Positions 26,345-35,803 are shown, numbered from the stretch's first letter. The stretch: 64,000 bases of DNA from Dichotomicrobium sp964540795 (GCA_964540795.1 CAZINX010000002.1:62001-126000); one strand, 5' to 3'. Notes: generated by a model not told the origin, from the letters alone. Translations and numbers: made by a program.

Positions 26345-27442
26345 ATGACAAATGCGATCACGATAGCCGTGGACGCGATGGGCGGGGACCACGGTCCGCC
26401 AGTTTCGGTGGCCGGTATAGCCCTGTCGTCGGTGCGCCACCCGGATGCGCGCTTCCTGCTGTTCGGCGACGAGCGGCAGATCCAGCCCGAGATCGACAAG
26501 CACGCCGAACTCAAGGACAAGGCCGAGATCGTCCACACTGATGTCGCGGTGGCGATGGACGCGCGCCCCAGCCAGGCGCTCAAGCAGGGCCGCTGGAAGA
26601 GCAGCCTCTGGCTGGCGCTGGAAGCCGTCAAACGCGGCGACGCGGATGTCGTGATTTCCGCAGGCAACACCGGCGCGCTCATGGCGATGGCAAAATTCTG
26701 CCTCAAGACCGTGCCTGGTATTGACCGTCCGGCAATCGCGGCGATCTGGCCAACTGTGTCCAGCGAATGCATCGTGCTCGATGTGGGGGCGAATGTGGGC
26801 GCCAATGCCAGCCAGCTCGTCAACTTCGCCGAGATGGGCGCGGCGATGGCCAGGGCGCTGTTTCAGGTCGAAAAGCCCTCGGTCGCGCTGCTCAATGTCG
26901 GCGTTGAGGAGATCAAGGGCCTGGACGAAGTAAAAAAAGCCAACGCGGCGCTGGCCTCATCGATGTTGCCGGTGCGCTATTACGGCTATGTCGAGGGCGA
27001 TGATGTGGGCCAGGGCGTGGTCGACGTTGTGGTGACTGAAGGATTTACCGGAAACATCGCCTTGAAAACGGCCGAAGGCACCGCCAAACAGATAGCGGAG
27101 TATCTGCGCGCGGCGTTGAACCGCTCGCTGCTGTCGCGGATCGGCGCATTTCTGGCCTACGGCGCTTTCCGGGCGCTGCGCAAGAAGATGGACCCGCGCC
27201 AGCTCAATGGCGGCGTGTTCCTGGGCCTGAACGGCATCGTTATCAAGAGCCACGGCGGCGCCGATGCGGTCGGCTTCGCCAGCGCGGTGGATTTGGGGTA
27301 CGACATGGCGCGCAGCAACCTGTGCGAGAGCATCGCCCGCGACGTGACCAAGTTCCAGGCCGCGCTGAGCGACAACGCGGACGAAACATCGGGCGCTGAG
27401 ACCGCGCCAGCGCGCAAGACGGTTGAGCAAGGAACCCATTAA
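26345..27442 (+). CDS. plsX: Phosphate acyltransferase PlsX
   Basis: A 365-residue PlsX, which makes acyl-phosphate from acyl-ACP for phosphatidic acid synthesis. The start MTNAITIAVDAMGGDHGP is canonical and fixes ATG 26345. Other landmarks are VISAGNTGALMA, GANVGANASQLVNFAEMG, TEGFTGNIALKTAEGTA and GGVFLGLNGIVIKSHGGAD. It is a peripheral membrane enzyme. Its C-terminus overlaps the possible TTG start of fabH, and the pair forms the standard plsX-fabH operon. Confidence 0.97.
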   Translation: MTNAITIAVDAMGGDHGPPVSVAGIALSSVRHPDARFLLFGDERQIQPEIDKHAELKDKAEIVHTDVAVAMDARPSQALKQGRWKSSLWLALEAVKRGDADVVISAGNTGALMAMAKFCLKTVPGIDRPAIAAIWPTVSSECIVLDVGANVGANASQLVNFAEMGAAMARALFQVEKPSVALLNVGVEEIKGLDEVKKANAALASSMLPVRYYGYVEGDDVGQGVVDVVVTEGFTGNIALKTAEGTAKQIAEYLRAALNRSLLSRIGAFLAYGAFRALRKKMDPRQLNGGVFLGLNGIVIKSHGGADAVGFASAVDLGYDMARSNLCESIARDVTKFQAALSDNADETSGAETAPARKTVEQGTH

Positions 27443-27443
27443 G

Positions 27444-28421
27444 GTGAAAGCAGTCCGCTCGGTCATTCTGGGATGCGGGGCCTATCTTCCCGAAAGGATC
27501 CTGACCAACGACGACCTCGCCCGCATGGTCGATACCTCCGACGACTGGATCACCGAGCGCACCGGCATCAAGCAGCGCCACATTGCGGCCGAGGGCGAAC
27601 TGACCTCCGACATGGCTGTGGCCGCCGCCGCGCAGGCGCTGGAACGGTCCGGCCGCGATGCGCGAGACATCGACCTGATCGTGCTGGCGACCTCCACGCC
27701 GGACAACACGTTCCCGGCCTCAGCCACGACCGTTCAGGCGAAGCTCGGCATCCATCACGGCGCGGCTTTCGACATTCAGGCGGTCTGCACCGGCTTCGTC
27801 TACGCGCTGGCCACGGCGGACAACTTCATCAGGTGCGGACAGGCCAAGCGCGCGCTGGTGATTGGATCGGAAACCTTCTCGCGCATCCTCGACTGGAACG
27901 ACCGCGGCACTTGCGTGCTGTTCGGCGACGGGGCCGGCGCGGTAGTGCTGGAAGCGCAGCCGGCCCGCGGCGACGACACGGATCGCGGCGTGCTCGGCGC
28001 CTATCTGCACTCTGACGGGCGCTACAAGGAAATGCTCTATGTCGACGGCGGACCGGCATCGACGCAGACCACCGGGCACGTGCGGATGCAGGGGCGCGAG
28101 GTTTTCCGCTTCGCCGTCAACAAGATCGCCGCGGTGATCGAGGAGGCGCTTGAGGACCACAAGCTCGGCGCATCGGACGTGGATTGGTTCGTCCCGCATC
28201 AGGCCAACCAGCGCATTCTCGCCAGCACGGCCAACAAGATCGGCCTGCCCGAAGAGAAGATCGTCCTCACCGTGGACAAGCACGGCAACACCTCTGCCGC
28301 GTCCATTCCGCTCGCTCTCAATGTCGCTTACGAGGACGGGCGGATCAAGGAAGGCGACCTGGTGTTGCTGGAGGCGATGGGCGGCGGCTTCACCTGGGGC
28401 GCGGCGCTGGTGCGCTGGTAA
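27444..28421 (+). CDS. fabH: 3-oxoacyl-ACP synthase III (FabH)
   Basis: A 325-residue KAS III, which condenses acetyl-CoA with malonyl-ACP to start fatty acid synthesis. Catalytic residues are Cys 115 in IQAVCTGF, His in WFVPHQANQRIL (about residue 252) and Asn in KHGNTSAAS (about residue 282). The GTG at 27444 is chosen: AAGGAA lies nine bases upstream and the N-terminus fits the family, whereas the TTG at 27423 would overlap plsX. It lies directly after plsX. Confidence 0.96.
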   Translation: MKAVRSVILGCGAYLPERILTNDDLARMVDTSDDWITERTGIKQRHIAAEGELTSDMAVAAAAQALERSGRDARDIDLIVLATSTPDNTFPASATTVQAKLGIHHGAAFDIQAVCTGFVYALATADNFIRCGQAKRALVIGSETFSRILDWNDRGTCVLFGDGAGAVVLEAQPARGDDTDRGVLGAYLHSDGRYKEMLYVDGGPASTQTTGHVRMQGREVFRFAVNKIAAVIEEALEDHKLGASDVDWFVPHQANQRILASTANKIGLPEEKIVLTVDKHGNTSAASIPLALNVAYEDGRIKEGDLVLLEAMGGGFTWGAALVRW

Positions 28422-28552
28422 CCATTCCGAAGCCGGCTCAGCGCACAAAAATCCGTTTTCAGTCAGCGTTTTGCCGTCCGGGCAATTGACCCGCCCCGAA
28501 AAACTCCGTTACCATTCCATGTATCGTCCCGACCGGGGAGAGGTCGCGAGCC

Positions 28553-28873
28553 ATGCCTCAGGCCAAGACAATCACGCGCGCCGATCTCACCGAAGCGGTG
28601 ATCCGCGAGGTGGGCCTGCCGCGCAATGAATCCGCCGAGATGGTGGAAAGCGTCATTCAGGAGATCGCCGCCTGTCTCGAACGGGGCGAGCAGGTCAAGA
28701 TTTCCTCGTTTGGCACGTTCAGCGTGCGCCAGAAGCGCGAGCGGGTCGGACGCAATCCGAAAACGGGCGAAACGGTGCCCATCGCGCCGCGGCGGGTCAT
28801 CGGGTTTCGCCCCAGCAACATCATGAAAGAACGGGTCAACAAGGCGCTCGGTCGCAAGCAGGCGGCAGAGTAA
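28553..28873 (+). CDS. ihfA: Integration host factor subunit alpha
   Basis: A 106-residue HU/IHF-family DNA-bending protein. It begins AKTITRADLTEAVIREVGL and contains KISSFGTFSVRQKRERVGRNPKTGE and PRRVIGFRPSN, with the Pro at the tip of the beta-arm (GRNPKTGE) that intercalates DNA. The KTGETVPIAPRRVI stretch fits IHF alpha rather than HU. It acts as a heterodimer with IHF beta, encoded elsewhere. It lies between fabH and the merR-type gene, a conserved block. A GGGCC-TTTC-GGCCC stem follows the stop. Confidence 0.94.
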   Translation: MPQAKTITRADLTEAVIREVGLPRNESAEMVESVIQEIAACLERGEQVKISSFGTFSVRQKRERVGRNPKTGETVPIAPRRVIGFRPSNIMKERVNKALGRKQAAE

Positions 28874-28915
28874 AGCCGGGCCTTTCGGCCCGTCCACGTT
28901 CCAGAGGGCAGATCG

Positions 28916-29440
28916 TTGAGCAAGTCGCCGGAAGCGTTTCGGACCATCAGCGAGGTTTCACGAGAGCTTGACGTGCCCAAGCATGTCTTGCGCTTCTGGG
29001 AGACCAAGTTCGCGCAGGTCAAGCCGATGAAGCGCGGCGGCAATCGCCGCTATTACCGGCCTGAGGATGTCGAGCTGCTGCGCGGAATCCGCAGACTCCT
29101 CCACGACGAAGGCTATACAATTCGGGGCCTGCAAAAGGTTTTCCGCGACCAGGGCGTCAGCTACGTCAAGAACTACTGGCGTGATGCCGCGCGGGAGACG
29201 GCGCAGACGAAATCCGCCCTGCCCGATCTCGCCGGCGAGGCGGCGGGCCATGCACGCAAGGCGGCTCTGGATCGGGCGAAAGCGCCGCCCAGGCGGGGCC
29301 GGACGGCAAGCGCAGCCAAGCCGGCCTCCAAGGACGCGAGCAATGGCCTCGGCCCAGCGCAGCGCAGCGCCCTCGAAGCCGCGCTCAGCGAACTGGAACA
29401 GTGCCGCGAGCTTCTGGCCAGCGCCCCGGCAGCGTCCTGA
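28916..29440 (+). CDS. MerR-family transcriptional regulator
   Basis: A 174-residue MerR-type regulator. The winged helix-turn-helix is in EAFRTISEVSRELDVPKHVLRFWETKF, followed by RGGNRRYYRPEDVELLRGIRRLLHDEGYTIRGLQKVF, all family-typical. The C-terminal part is Ala/Lys-rich and has no recognisable effector domain or metal-binding cysteines. The start is TTG with AGAGGG nine bases upstream. The gene's place directly after ihfA is conserved in alphaproteobacteria, but its targets are not known. A tRNA-Pro gene follows. Confidence 0.9.
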   Translation: MSKSPEAFRTISEVSRELDVPKHVLRFWETKFAQVKPMKRGGNRRYYRPEDVELLRGIRRLLHDEGYTIRGLQKVFRDQGVSYVKNYWRDAARETAQTKSALPDLAGEAAGHARKAALDRAKAPPRRGRTASAAKPASKDASNGLGPAQRSALEAALSELEQCRELLASAPAAS

Positions 29441-29508
29441 CATCCGCGAGCTTTCCCGCTTGACCCTGTCTGGGCCAGTGGGCAGACTGCATGCGTCTAT
29501 CGCGTCGT

Positions 29509-29585
29509 CGGAGCGTAGCGCAGCCCGGTAGCGCACCGGTCTGGGGGACCGGGGGTCGTGGGTTCGAATCCCGCCGCTCCGACCA
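29509..29585 (+). tRNA. tRNA-Pro (anticodon GGG)
   Basis: A 77-base cloverleaf with CCA encoded. The acceptor stem is CGGAGCG with CGCTCCG, the anticodon stem CCGGT/ACCGG encloses CTGGGGG giving anticodon GGG (reads CCC and CCU), and the T arm holds GGTTCGAATCC. A run of six T follows at 29586-29591, a possible terminator. No repeat of its 3' end was seen nearby. Confidence 0.95.
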
Positions 29586-29853
29586 TTTTTTCCATTCAAG
29601 GCAACATCCGCCAGCCGGGCTATAGCCGCCCTGCTTCGCTGCGCGCCACAGGCGGCGAACAATGACGGTTCATTTTTCACTTGTTGCGTGATTTTTTACG
29701 CGATAAGTTACCAGCGCATCTCAAGCACGGACGGCACGGGCCGGATGGGGGCCGACCCGGACCAAGGCGGCGCGGCCAGCCGTGGGCGCACGCCATGCGA
29801 TCAAGCATCCGCTTGAGACCTTCGGGCATGTAACGAGTAGGAAGGGGCACACC

Positions 29854-30426
29854 ATGATCAGCAAGAAGAGCAATTCACTTTCGACGGCCGGCTCGGTCCT
29901 TGCGCTGAGCATCGCGGCGAGCGCATTCGCGGGCGCGCCGGCTCACGCAAACGGCACATATGCGGAAAACGAGATCACGCTCGAGGCCGAGATTCCAAAC
30001 ATGTGTTCGTTCGATCAACCGTTTGAAAGCGATATCGAGATTACGCAGTTGCACAATGGAAAGCCGGCGGGAGACTTTTCCAAGGTCGAATCGAACGCGC
30101 AAGTCACCTGCAATGTCGCCGCGAGCGTTGAATTGACCTCAAACCGGGGCGGCATGGCTCTGTTCCCCCCGGGCGATGACCTTGGCGACCCCTATCTGAC
30201 CTCGTTCGATTATGCGGCGACGCTGAAGACGGATACCGCCGACGTCGTGACGCTCGATACGGCATCAGGCAACACCGCGCTGGCGGATGCCGGCACTGCT
30301 TTCGGCGGCAGTATGCCCTCCGAACTGCCCCTGACGCTCGAAATCGTCCCGGAAGACGTCGCGGGCGTCCTTCAGGCGGGGTCTTATCGTGACACACTGA
30401 CGGTCCGGATCACCCCGCAGGATTAA
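29854..30426 (+). CDS. Spore coat U-type pilus subunit
   Basis: A 190-residue secreted protein with a signal peptide (residues about 1-33, ending PAHAN). The mature part is beta-rich and acidic, with two cysteines about 38 residues apart (NMCSF and VTCNV), as expected for a disulfide in SCPU/archaic pilus subunits. It ends SYRDTLTVRIT, a typical last strand of such subunits. It probably is the polymerised subunit. AGGAAGGGG lies upstream of ATG 29854; the longer open frame from 29782 is not supported. It is the first gene of the chaperone-usher operon. Confidence 0.75.
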   Translation: MISKKSNSLSTAGSVLALSIAASAFAGAPAHANGTYAENEITLEAEIPNMCSFDQPFESDIEITQLHNGKPAGDFSKVESNAQVTCNVAASVELTSNRGGMALFPPGDDLGDPYLTSFDYAATLKTDTADVVTLDTASGNTALADAGTAFGGSMPSELPLTLEIVPEDVAGVLQAGSYRDTLTVRITPQD

Positions 30427-30554
30427 GCGGCGGCGAACCCAGTCGCAGCAACAGGCCCGCTGGGCAGTACATCGCGGGCAGGGCCGGCATTGCCGCCGCG
30501 CCCCGCTCCGCGCCTGCGCCGGCATCAGTCCAGAGCTTTCGAGCGAGCCCCAAG

Positions 30555-31328
30555 ATGAATGTCATACGTCTGCTTCTCGCGCGCCTCGTCGCGCCCTTTC
30601 TCCTGTTCATCGGCGCACTCCTGGTTCAGGGCCCCGGCGCATCGCCGGCGGCCGCCATGAGCGTCAGCCCGGTCTATCTCGACATGGTCTCGGCCGGGCC
30701 GCGCAGCCGCGCCGATATCCGCGTCGTCAACCGCGCCGACCGGCCGCTGCCCATCGAGGCGGTCGTCTCGCGCGTCACGCGGGACGCGGAGGGCAAGGCG
30801 AGCGTCAAGCGCGATGAAGCGGATTTCCTGGTCCTGCCCATGCAGGCGATGATCCCGCCGGGCGGCAGCCAGATCCTCAAGGTCCAGTGGCTGGGCGATC
30901 CCATGATCCCGGAAAGCCGCGGATACCGGATTTCCGTCAACCAGCTGCCCGTGGCCGAACCCGGCGGCGAGGCCGCGGTGCAAGTGCTGATGAACCTGGC
31001 CGTGATCGTCCATGTTGCGCCGCCGCAAGGCGCGCCCGCGCTTGAACTCGTCAGCCAGGGCACGGCGAACGGCCGCAACGGCGCGCGCGTCCCGACCGTC
31101 ACGGTGCGCAACCCTTCCAAGGTCCATGCACGCCTGCCCGACGCAACCCTGCGCCTGAGCGGCGGCGGCTGGGACAAGGTTCTCACCCCGCAGACCCTGA
31201 ACGCTCATTTGGGGATCGGCGCGGTGATGCCAGGGCAAACCCGGACGTTCCGGCTCCCGGTCACGCTGCCCGAGACTGTGCGCGGGCTCCAGGCGCAACT
31301 GGAATATCAGCCGCCGGCCCGACGGTAG
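30555..31328 (+). CDS. Periplasmic pilus chaperone
   Basis: A 257-residue periplasmic chaperone. A signal peptide (ending SPAAA, about residue 34) is followed by an Ig-like domain: MSVSPVYLDMVSAGPRSRADIRVVNR and FLVLPMQAMIPPGGSQILKVQW, the family's first-domain pattern with subunit-binding residues. It stabilises pilus subunits before they reach the usher. It follows the subunit gene by 128 bases and precedes the usher by 43. Sequence type matches the archaic/spore-coat-U branch rather than classical FimC. Confidence 0.85.
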   Translation: MNVIRLLLARLVAPFLLFIGALLVQGPGASPAAAMSVSPVYLDMVSAGPRSRADIRVVNRADRPLPIEAVVSRVTRDAEGKASVKRDEADFLVLPMQAMIPPGGSQILKVQWLGDPMIPESRGYRISVNQLPVAEPGGEAAVQVLMNLAVIVHVAPPQGAPALELVSQGTANGRNGARVPTVTVRNPSKVHARLPDATLRLSGGGWDKVLTPQTLNAHLGIGAVMPGQTRTFRLPVTLPETVRGLQAQLEYQPPARR

Positions 31329-31371
31329 CGAACTGGCGCAGGCGGGACCGCGAAGCGCGAAGAGGCTTGCA

Positions 31372-33930
31372 ATGCCGGGGAAACAGGCATGGGGCGCTTT
31401 GGTCCGGGCGGTCATTGCCGCGATGGCGATAACGCTGGCCCAGCCCGCGGCCGCCGGCGCCACCCAGCAGGGAATGCCCGGACCGATACTCAACCCGACG
31501 GACCGCACGCTCTCGCTGATGGTGGAGGTGCGTGAGCGGGACCGCCGCCTCGGCGACGTGGCCGTAAAAATCGCGCCCGGCGATGCCATCTCGCTCAACA
31601 AGGAGCAGTTCGCCCGCGCTTGTGCGCCGCTGCTGCGCGATCGCGTCGCCGCTCGGCTCCGCGCCCTGCCCGCGCAGGACGGCTTTTTCGCGCTCGCCGC
31701 GCTCAATGCCGCCGGCTTTGAGACCCGTTTCGACGCCGCGACCATGCGCCTGCAGTTCACGCCAACGGTGAAACAGCGCCCGCGCGGCGCCGTACGCATC
31801 GGCCGCGCGCCCGCCGCTGGCGGCAAAGCTGAACCGCCCGCCACAATAAGCGGCTATCTCAACCTGCGCGCCGGCGCCGATTATGTCAGCGCGCCGGCCG
31901 TGGCCGCCGGCTTCACCCCGCCGCGCGCGGACCTGGAGGCTGTGCTGCGCTGGGAGGATGTCGTTTTCGAAACCGAACTGAGCTATGACGGTGGCGACTC
32001 GACCTACGCACCGCTTGGATTTTCCGCTCTTGACGGCTTCACCCGGCGCGGCAGCCGGCTGGTGCATGACCGCCCGGACGATGCGCTGCGCCTGCAGGCC
32101 GGAGACATCAACCCGCCGGTGACGAGCTTCCAGCGCGGACCGGACCTGCTCGGGGTGGCTGTCGAGCGCTCGCCGCGCAAGTTGCGCCCCGGCCAGAACA
32201 TCCGGCCCACGGGCGAGCGCTCATTCCGCCTCGCGCGGCCAGCGACCGTGAAGGTCGAGCTGAACGGGGTTGTGGTTCGCCAGCTCAGGCTCGATCCAGG
32301 CGAATACGACCTCAAGGATTTGCCGCTGCAGTCCGGGGCGAACGATATCCGCCTCATCATCACCGATGATCTGGGCGAACAGCGCACGCTGGAGTTCACC
32401 TCTTATTTCGACGCCTCCCTCCTCGCCGAGGATGTCTTTGAATGGGGTGTCGCCGCCGGCGCGCTGTCGGATTTCGAGGACGGCGGCCCAAATTACAAGG
32501 ACGAGCTGCTCGCCACCGGCTATTACCGCCAGGGCCTCAGCCCGGAAATGACGGGAGAGGCGCACCTCCAGGCGAGCCGTGATGGGGCAATGGCCGGCGC
32601 GGGCGTCTTCACCGCAACGCCCATCGGCTTCTTCGGCGTGGAAGCGGCGCTCAGCTATCGCCGCGACATCGGCGCGGGCGGCGCGCTCGACATCGACTGG
32701 GAGGCATTGAGCCTGATCGACAGCGGTTCCAGCCTCCGGCTGTCCGCCGATTTGCGCAGCGCCAGCTTCGCCGCCCCCGGCCAGGACGACCCGCTGGAGG
32801 ACTACTGGCTCAGCCTGCTGGCCAACTATTCGCGCGAATTGCTTTTTGGCATCCACGGGAGTCTGTCAGGCCGCTACGCCTTCGCCGCCGACCGCGCCGG
32901 GGCCGGGGACGCCTTCAGCGCGCGTCTGGGGCTGTCGAAAACGCTCGGGCACGACCTCGGGCTGGGCCTGTCGCTGGAATACAGTTCGGACGCGCTCGAA
33001 CCTGTCCTGCCCGACGAGGACGCCGCCAGCGGCGATAGCGAACTGCGCGCCGCCCTCCGCCTGTGGTGGCGGCCGGAGCGTGGCACGAATGTCCGCGCGC
33101 GCTATGAGACCGGCGACGCCGCCGCCCGCGTCAGCGCCTCGCGCAGCGTCCAGCGCGGCACCGGCTCCTGGACCGCGAGCATCGAGGCCCTCCACGACGC
33201 CCAGGCCGACGACCTCGCCGCCGACGCCGCGCTCGCTTACAGTGGCAATCGCGCGGTGCTGAACCTCGAACACACCGCGAGTCTTTACCCCGCGGAAGAC
33301 GCCGCTTTGCCCCAACTCACCGATCAGCGCACCTCACTGCGCATCGGCACGGCGATCGCGTTCGCCGATGGGCATGTCGCCGTCGGACGGCCCATCACAG
33401 GCGGCTTCGCGATCATCGCGCCGCATGACAGCCTTGGCAAGCGCCAAATCCTGTTGGGCGACCACGCCGATCCGACCGGCTACAACGATAGTCTTGGCCC
33501 GGCGCTGGTCCCCGACCTGCCGGCCTATATGCGCCGCACCCTGCGCTACGACGTCGACGAGTTGCCCGTCGGTTACGATCTGGGCGACCGCGAATTCACG
33601 CTCCAGCCAACCTACCGGGCCGGCTACGCGCTGACCGTTGGCTCGGCGCATTCGGTGACGGCATTCGGGACGCTGGTGGATCGCGAGGGCGAACCCGTGG
33701 GGCTGGTCACCGGCACAGCCCGCCCGCAGAACGGCAATGCGCCGCCCGCGACCCTCTTCACCAACGGCGCGGGACGTTTCGCGGCGCAGGGTCTCGCGCC
33801 GGGCCGATGGATAATCGAGATGGCCACCGAGCCGATGGAGCGTTTCAAGCTTGTGATCCCGGAAGGCGCGGTCGGCCTGCACCGCGCGGGCGAACTGAAC
33901 CCGTTGCCGGCTACTGATGAGGCGTCATGA
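31372..33930 (+). CDS. Outer membrane usher protein
   Basis: An 852-residue usher that exports and assembles pilus subunits through the outer membrane. A signal peptide (ending AAAGA, about residue 36) is followed by a beta-barrel with regularly spaced aromatic and acidic residues. Visible family elements are GDINPPVTSFQRGPDLLGVAVERSPRK, the RPATVKVELNGVVVRQLRLDPGEYDLKDLPLQSGANDIRL region (plug-like domain with GEYDL), and a C-terminal soluble domain with GRFAAQGLAPGRW. At 852 residues it is at the short end for ushers. It overlaps the tip gene by four bases. AGAGG lies upstream of ATG 31372. Confidence 0.88.
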   Translation: MPGKQAWGALVRAVIAAMAITLAQPAAAGATQQGMPGPILNPTDRTLSLMVEVRERDRRLGDVAVKIAPGDAISLNKEQFARACAPLLRDRVAARLRALPAQDGFFALAALNAAGFETRFDAATMRLQFTPTVKQRPRGAVRIGRAPAAGGKAEPPATISGYLNLRAGADYVSAPAVAAGFTPPRADLEAVLRWEDVVFETELSYDGGDSTYAPLGFSALDGFTRRGSRLVHDRPDDALRLQAGDINPPVTSFQRGPDLLGVAVERSPRKLRPGQNIRPTGERSFRLARPATVKVELNGVVVRQLRLDPGEYDLKDLPLQSGANDIRLIITDDLGEQRTLEFTSYFDASLLAEDVFEWGVAAGALSDFEDGGPNYKDELLATGYYRQGLSPEMTGEAHLQASRDGAMAGAGVFTATPIGFFGVEAALSYRRDIGAGGALDIDWEALSLIDSGSSLRLSADLRSASFAAPGQDDPLEDYWLSLLANYSRELLFGIHGSLSGRYAFAADRAGAGDAFSARLGLSKTLGHDLGLGLSLEYSSDALEPVLPDEDAASGDSELRAALRLWWRPERGTNVRARYETGDAAARVSASRSVQRGTGSWTASIEALHDAQADDLAADAALAYSGNRAVLNLEHTASLYPAEDAALPQLTDQRTSLRIGTAIAFADGHVAVGRPITGGFAIIAPHDSLGKRQILLGDHADPTGYNDSLGPALVPDLPAYMRRTLRYDVDELPVGYDLGDREFTLQPTYRAGYALTVGSAHSVTAFGTLVDREGEPVGLVTGTARPQNGNAPPATLFTNGAGRFAAQGLAPGRWIIEMATEPMERFKLVIPEGAVGLHRAGELNPLPATDEAS

Positions 33931-34862
33931 GGCCGGTTGTTGGAGCACTTTGCGCGCTCATCGCGGTCGTAGTTCACAGCGCGGCCATCGCAGAAGGCGC
34001 CTGCGAGCACGTGACGATCAGCGGAACGCCGCGGCTGAGCATCGCTGATGCCTACAGTCCATTTGCCGCGGCGGACCTTACCGCGCTCACCACCGTAGCC
34101 ATCCAGAACGCGGGCGATGACGCCTGCCGCCTGGCCGCTGTCTTCGCCGCCGCGAATACCGGGCGGATGCGAAATGCGGGCGAGACCCTGAGCTATACGC
34201 TTGAGACCTCCGACGGGGCGGCCCTTCTCAACGGGCCGGGCGTCGCCGATCCCGAGGCGGGCCGCCATATCGATCTGACGCTGCCAGGCGGCCAGACCGC
34301 CAGCCTCAGCGTCCGGGCGCGAGCGCCGGCGCAGCAGATGGTCCCGCCGGGCGGCTATGCCGACAACACAGCGGTCATCCGGCTGTATCACATGCGCGGG
34401 GACGGCTTTCCCGCTCTGCTAACCGAACGCCCATTCCCCGTTTCCGCCGAGGTTGCCGGGGTCTGCCGCCTGTCCGCGCCGCAACCCGCCACACTGGATT
34501 TCACGAGCGACATCGGGCCGGATGCCCGGCCGAAGGGAGAGCCGCGCAGAGTTCTCATGCCCGAAGCCGCGTGCAATACCGCGGCGCGCCTCAAGCTGTC
34601 AGGCCGGGCCTTGACGCGCGACGGAGATAATCCAGCAGCCTTCGACAACCTGATCGATTTCGACGCCCGCGCCACGTTTCGCTCGATCACGGCCACCCTT
34701 GTGACGCGAGGCGCTGAGGAGGTCGCCGCCAAATCGGAGCAGACCGGCATCGAAGAAACCGCCGAGCCTGTCCAACTGGAAGTCCAGTTGCGCGCGGGCA
34801 GGCCGCTGGCAGCCGGCCGCTATCGAAGCGCGCTGACTATAACGCTGGAGCCATCGCCGTGA
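33927..34862 (+). CDS. Spore coat U domain protein, probable pilus tip adhesin
   Basis: A 311-residue secreted protein with a signal peptide ending IAEGA. Two halves are visible: an N-terminal domain with Cys in GACEHVTISG and DDACRLAA, and a C-terminal spore-coat-U-like domain beginning VAGVCRLSAPQPATLDFTSD, with a further Cys in PEAACNT and a terminal strand RYRSALTITLEPSP. A two-domain architecture at the end of the operon matches CsuE-like tip subunits. Its stop codon lies one base from the stop of convergent blh. Ligand unknown. Confidence 0.75.
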   Translation: MRPVVGALCALIAVVVHSAAIAEGACEHVTISGTPRLSIADAYSPFAAADLTALTTVAIQNAGDDACRLAAVFAAANTGRMRNAGETLSYTLETSDGAALLNGPGVADPEAGRHIDLTLPGGQTASLSVRARAPAQQMVPPGGYADNTAVIRLYHMRGDGFPALLTERPFPVSAEVAGVCRLSAPQPATLDFTSDIGPDARPKGEPRRVLMPEAACNTAARLKLSGRALTRDGDNPAAFDNLIDFDARATFRSITATLVTRGAEEVAAKSEQTGIEETAEPVQLEVQLRAGRPLAAGRYRSALTITLEPSP

Positions 34863-34863
34863 G

Positions 34864-35784
34864 CTAAATCCTGCGCGGGGCAAGCTGATCCACCAGCATC
34901 ATGTGCGGCACCGTCAGCGCGGCGAGCGACACGAACAGCGCGGCCAGCACCGCCTGCTCCAGGGCGAGATGCGGCCAGAGCAACGCGCCGGCCAGCACGC
35001 CGATGATAGCCAGCGGCGCGTATGGCAGCGACAACCGCGCGAGCGCCGGCAGCGAGCGCGGCTTGAGTTCAGCCTGCACCGAGAAGACATGCCGGAGGCT
35101 GTGCAGCCCGCACCAGTAGACCACGAAGAACACCAGAGGCGCGGCGAACACGGCGAGCAGCAGCACCGCCGCCATTTCCAGCGCAGCGAACGGGCGCGAC
35201 CAGGCGGTCACCAGCACGATCAGCGCCGCAGCCTGCAAAAGCGGAATCGCGGCGGCGGCCATCACCTCTGCCGTGGTGACCGCGACATCGGCTGGCACGA
35301 GCCAGGCAAAAATCTCGATCACCGGTTCGCGGTGCAGCAGTGCCGGGGCGGTGATCAGCGCCAGGCCGACCACCACGCGCGGCAACAGCGCAATATCACT
35401 CCGCCAATCCCCGGCAAAGTGCGCGCCGGACATGGCGATGAACACCGGCAGCGCGAGTTGCGGCAACAAGAACCAGATCGCAGCGAATGCGGCTGCCAGC
35501 CCGATATAAAGCGCGAGAAACGCCGTGAGCGCGCGCGGCGTGCCGATGTCCCATCGCCGATGGGCCAGCGCCACGTCGAACGCGCCATGCGGCACGCCGA
35601 GCAGCAACATCGCCGCCCCTGCGATCAGCGGAAAATCCATAAGCGAAAGATCAGCGCCGAAGGCTGACGGCAGCGCGATGGCCAGCGCCAGCGCGGTGAA
35701 GCCGGCGCGGTGCGCCTGGCGCGGCGTCAAATCCGTCAAAACCGGCGCGATGCCGTTAAAGCGAAGAGCGGGCAGGTCAAACAT
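34864..35784 (-). CDS. blh: Brp/Blh family beta-carotene 15,15'-dioxygenase
   Basis: A 306-residue polytopic protein with the Blh histidine motifs: LGVPHGAFDVALAH, SGAHFAGDW, WCGLHSLRHV and TVPHMMLVD, the iron-binding residues. Blh cleaves beta-carotene to two molecules of retinal. It lies downstream of the rhodopsin gene on the same strand, so retinal supply and opsin are made together. No carotenoid biosynthesis genes occur in the window, so beta-carotene must be made elsewhere. It has 83 bases between its start and the rhodopsin stop. Confidence 0.93.
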   Translation of the reverse strand: MFDLPALRFNGIAPVLTDLTPRQAHRAGFTALALAIALPSAFGADLSLMDFPLIAGAAMLLLGVPHGAFDVALAHRRWDIGTPRALTAFLALYIGLAAAFAAIWFLLPQLALPVFIAMSGAHFAGDWRSDIALLPRVVVGLALITAPALLHREPVIEIFAWLVPADVAVTTAEVMAAAAIPLLQAAALIVLVTAWSRPFAALEMAAVLLLAVFAAPLVFFVVYWCGLHSLRHVFSVQAELKPRSLPALARLSLPYAPLAIIGVLAGALLWPHLALEQAVLAALFVSLAALTVPHMMLVDQLAPRRI

Positions 35785-35803
35785 GTCTCGCCTCTCTGAA
35801 GAA

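Noticed and set aside
29509..34862. Genomic island inserted at tRNA-Pro carrying the pilus operon
   Set aside because: No integrase gene, no second copy of the tRNA 3' end, and GC is like the surroundings.
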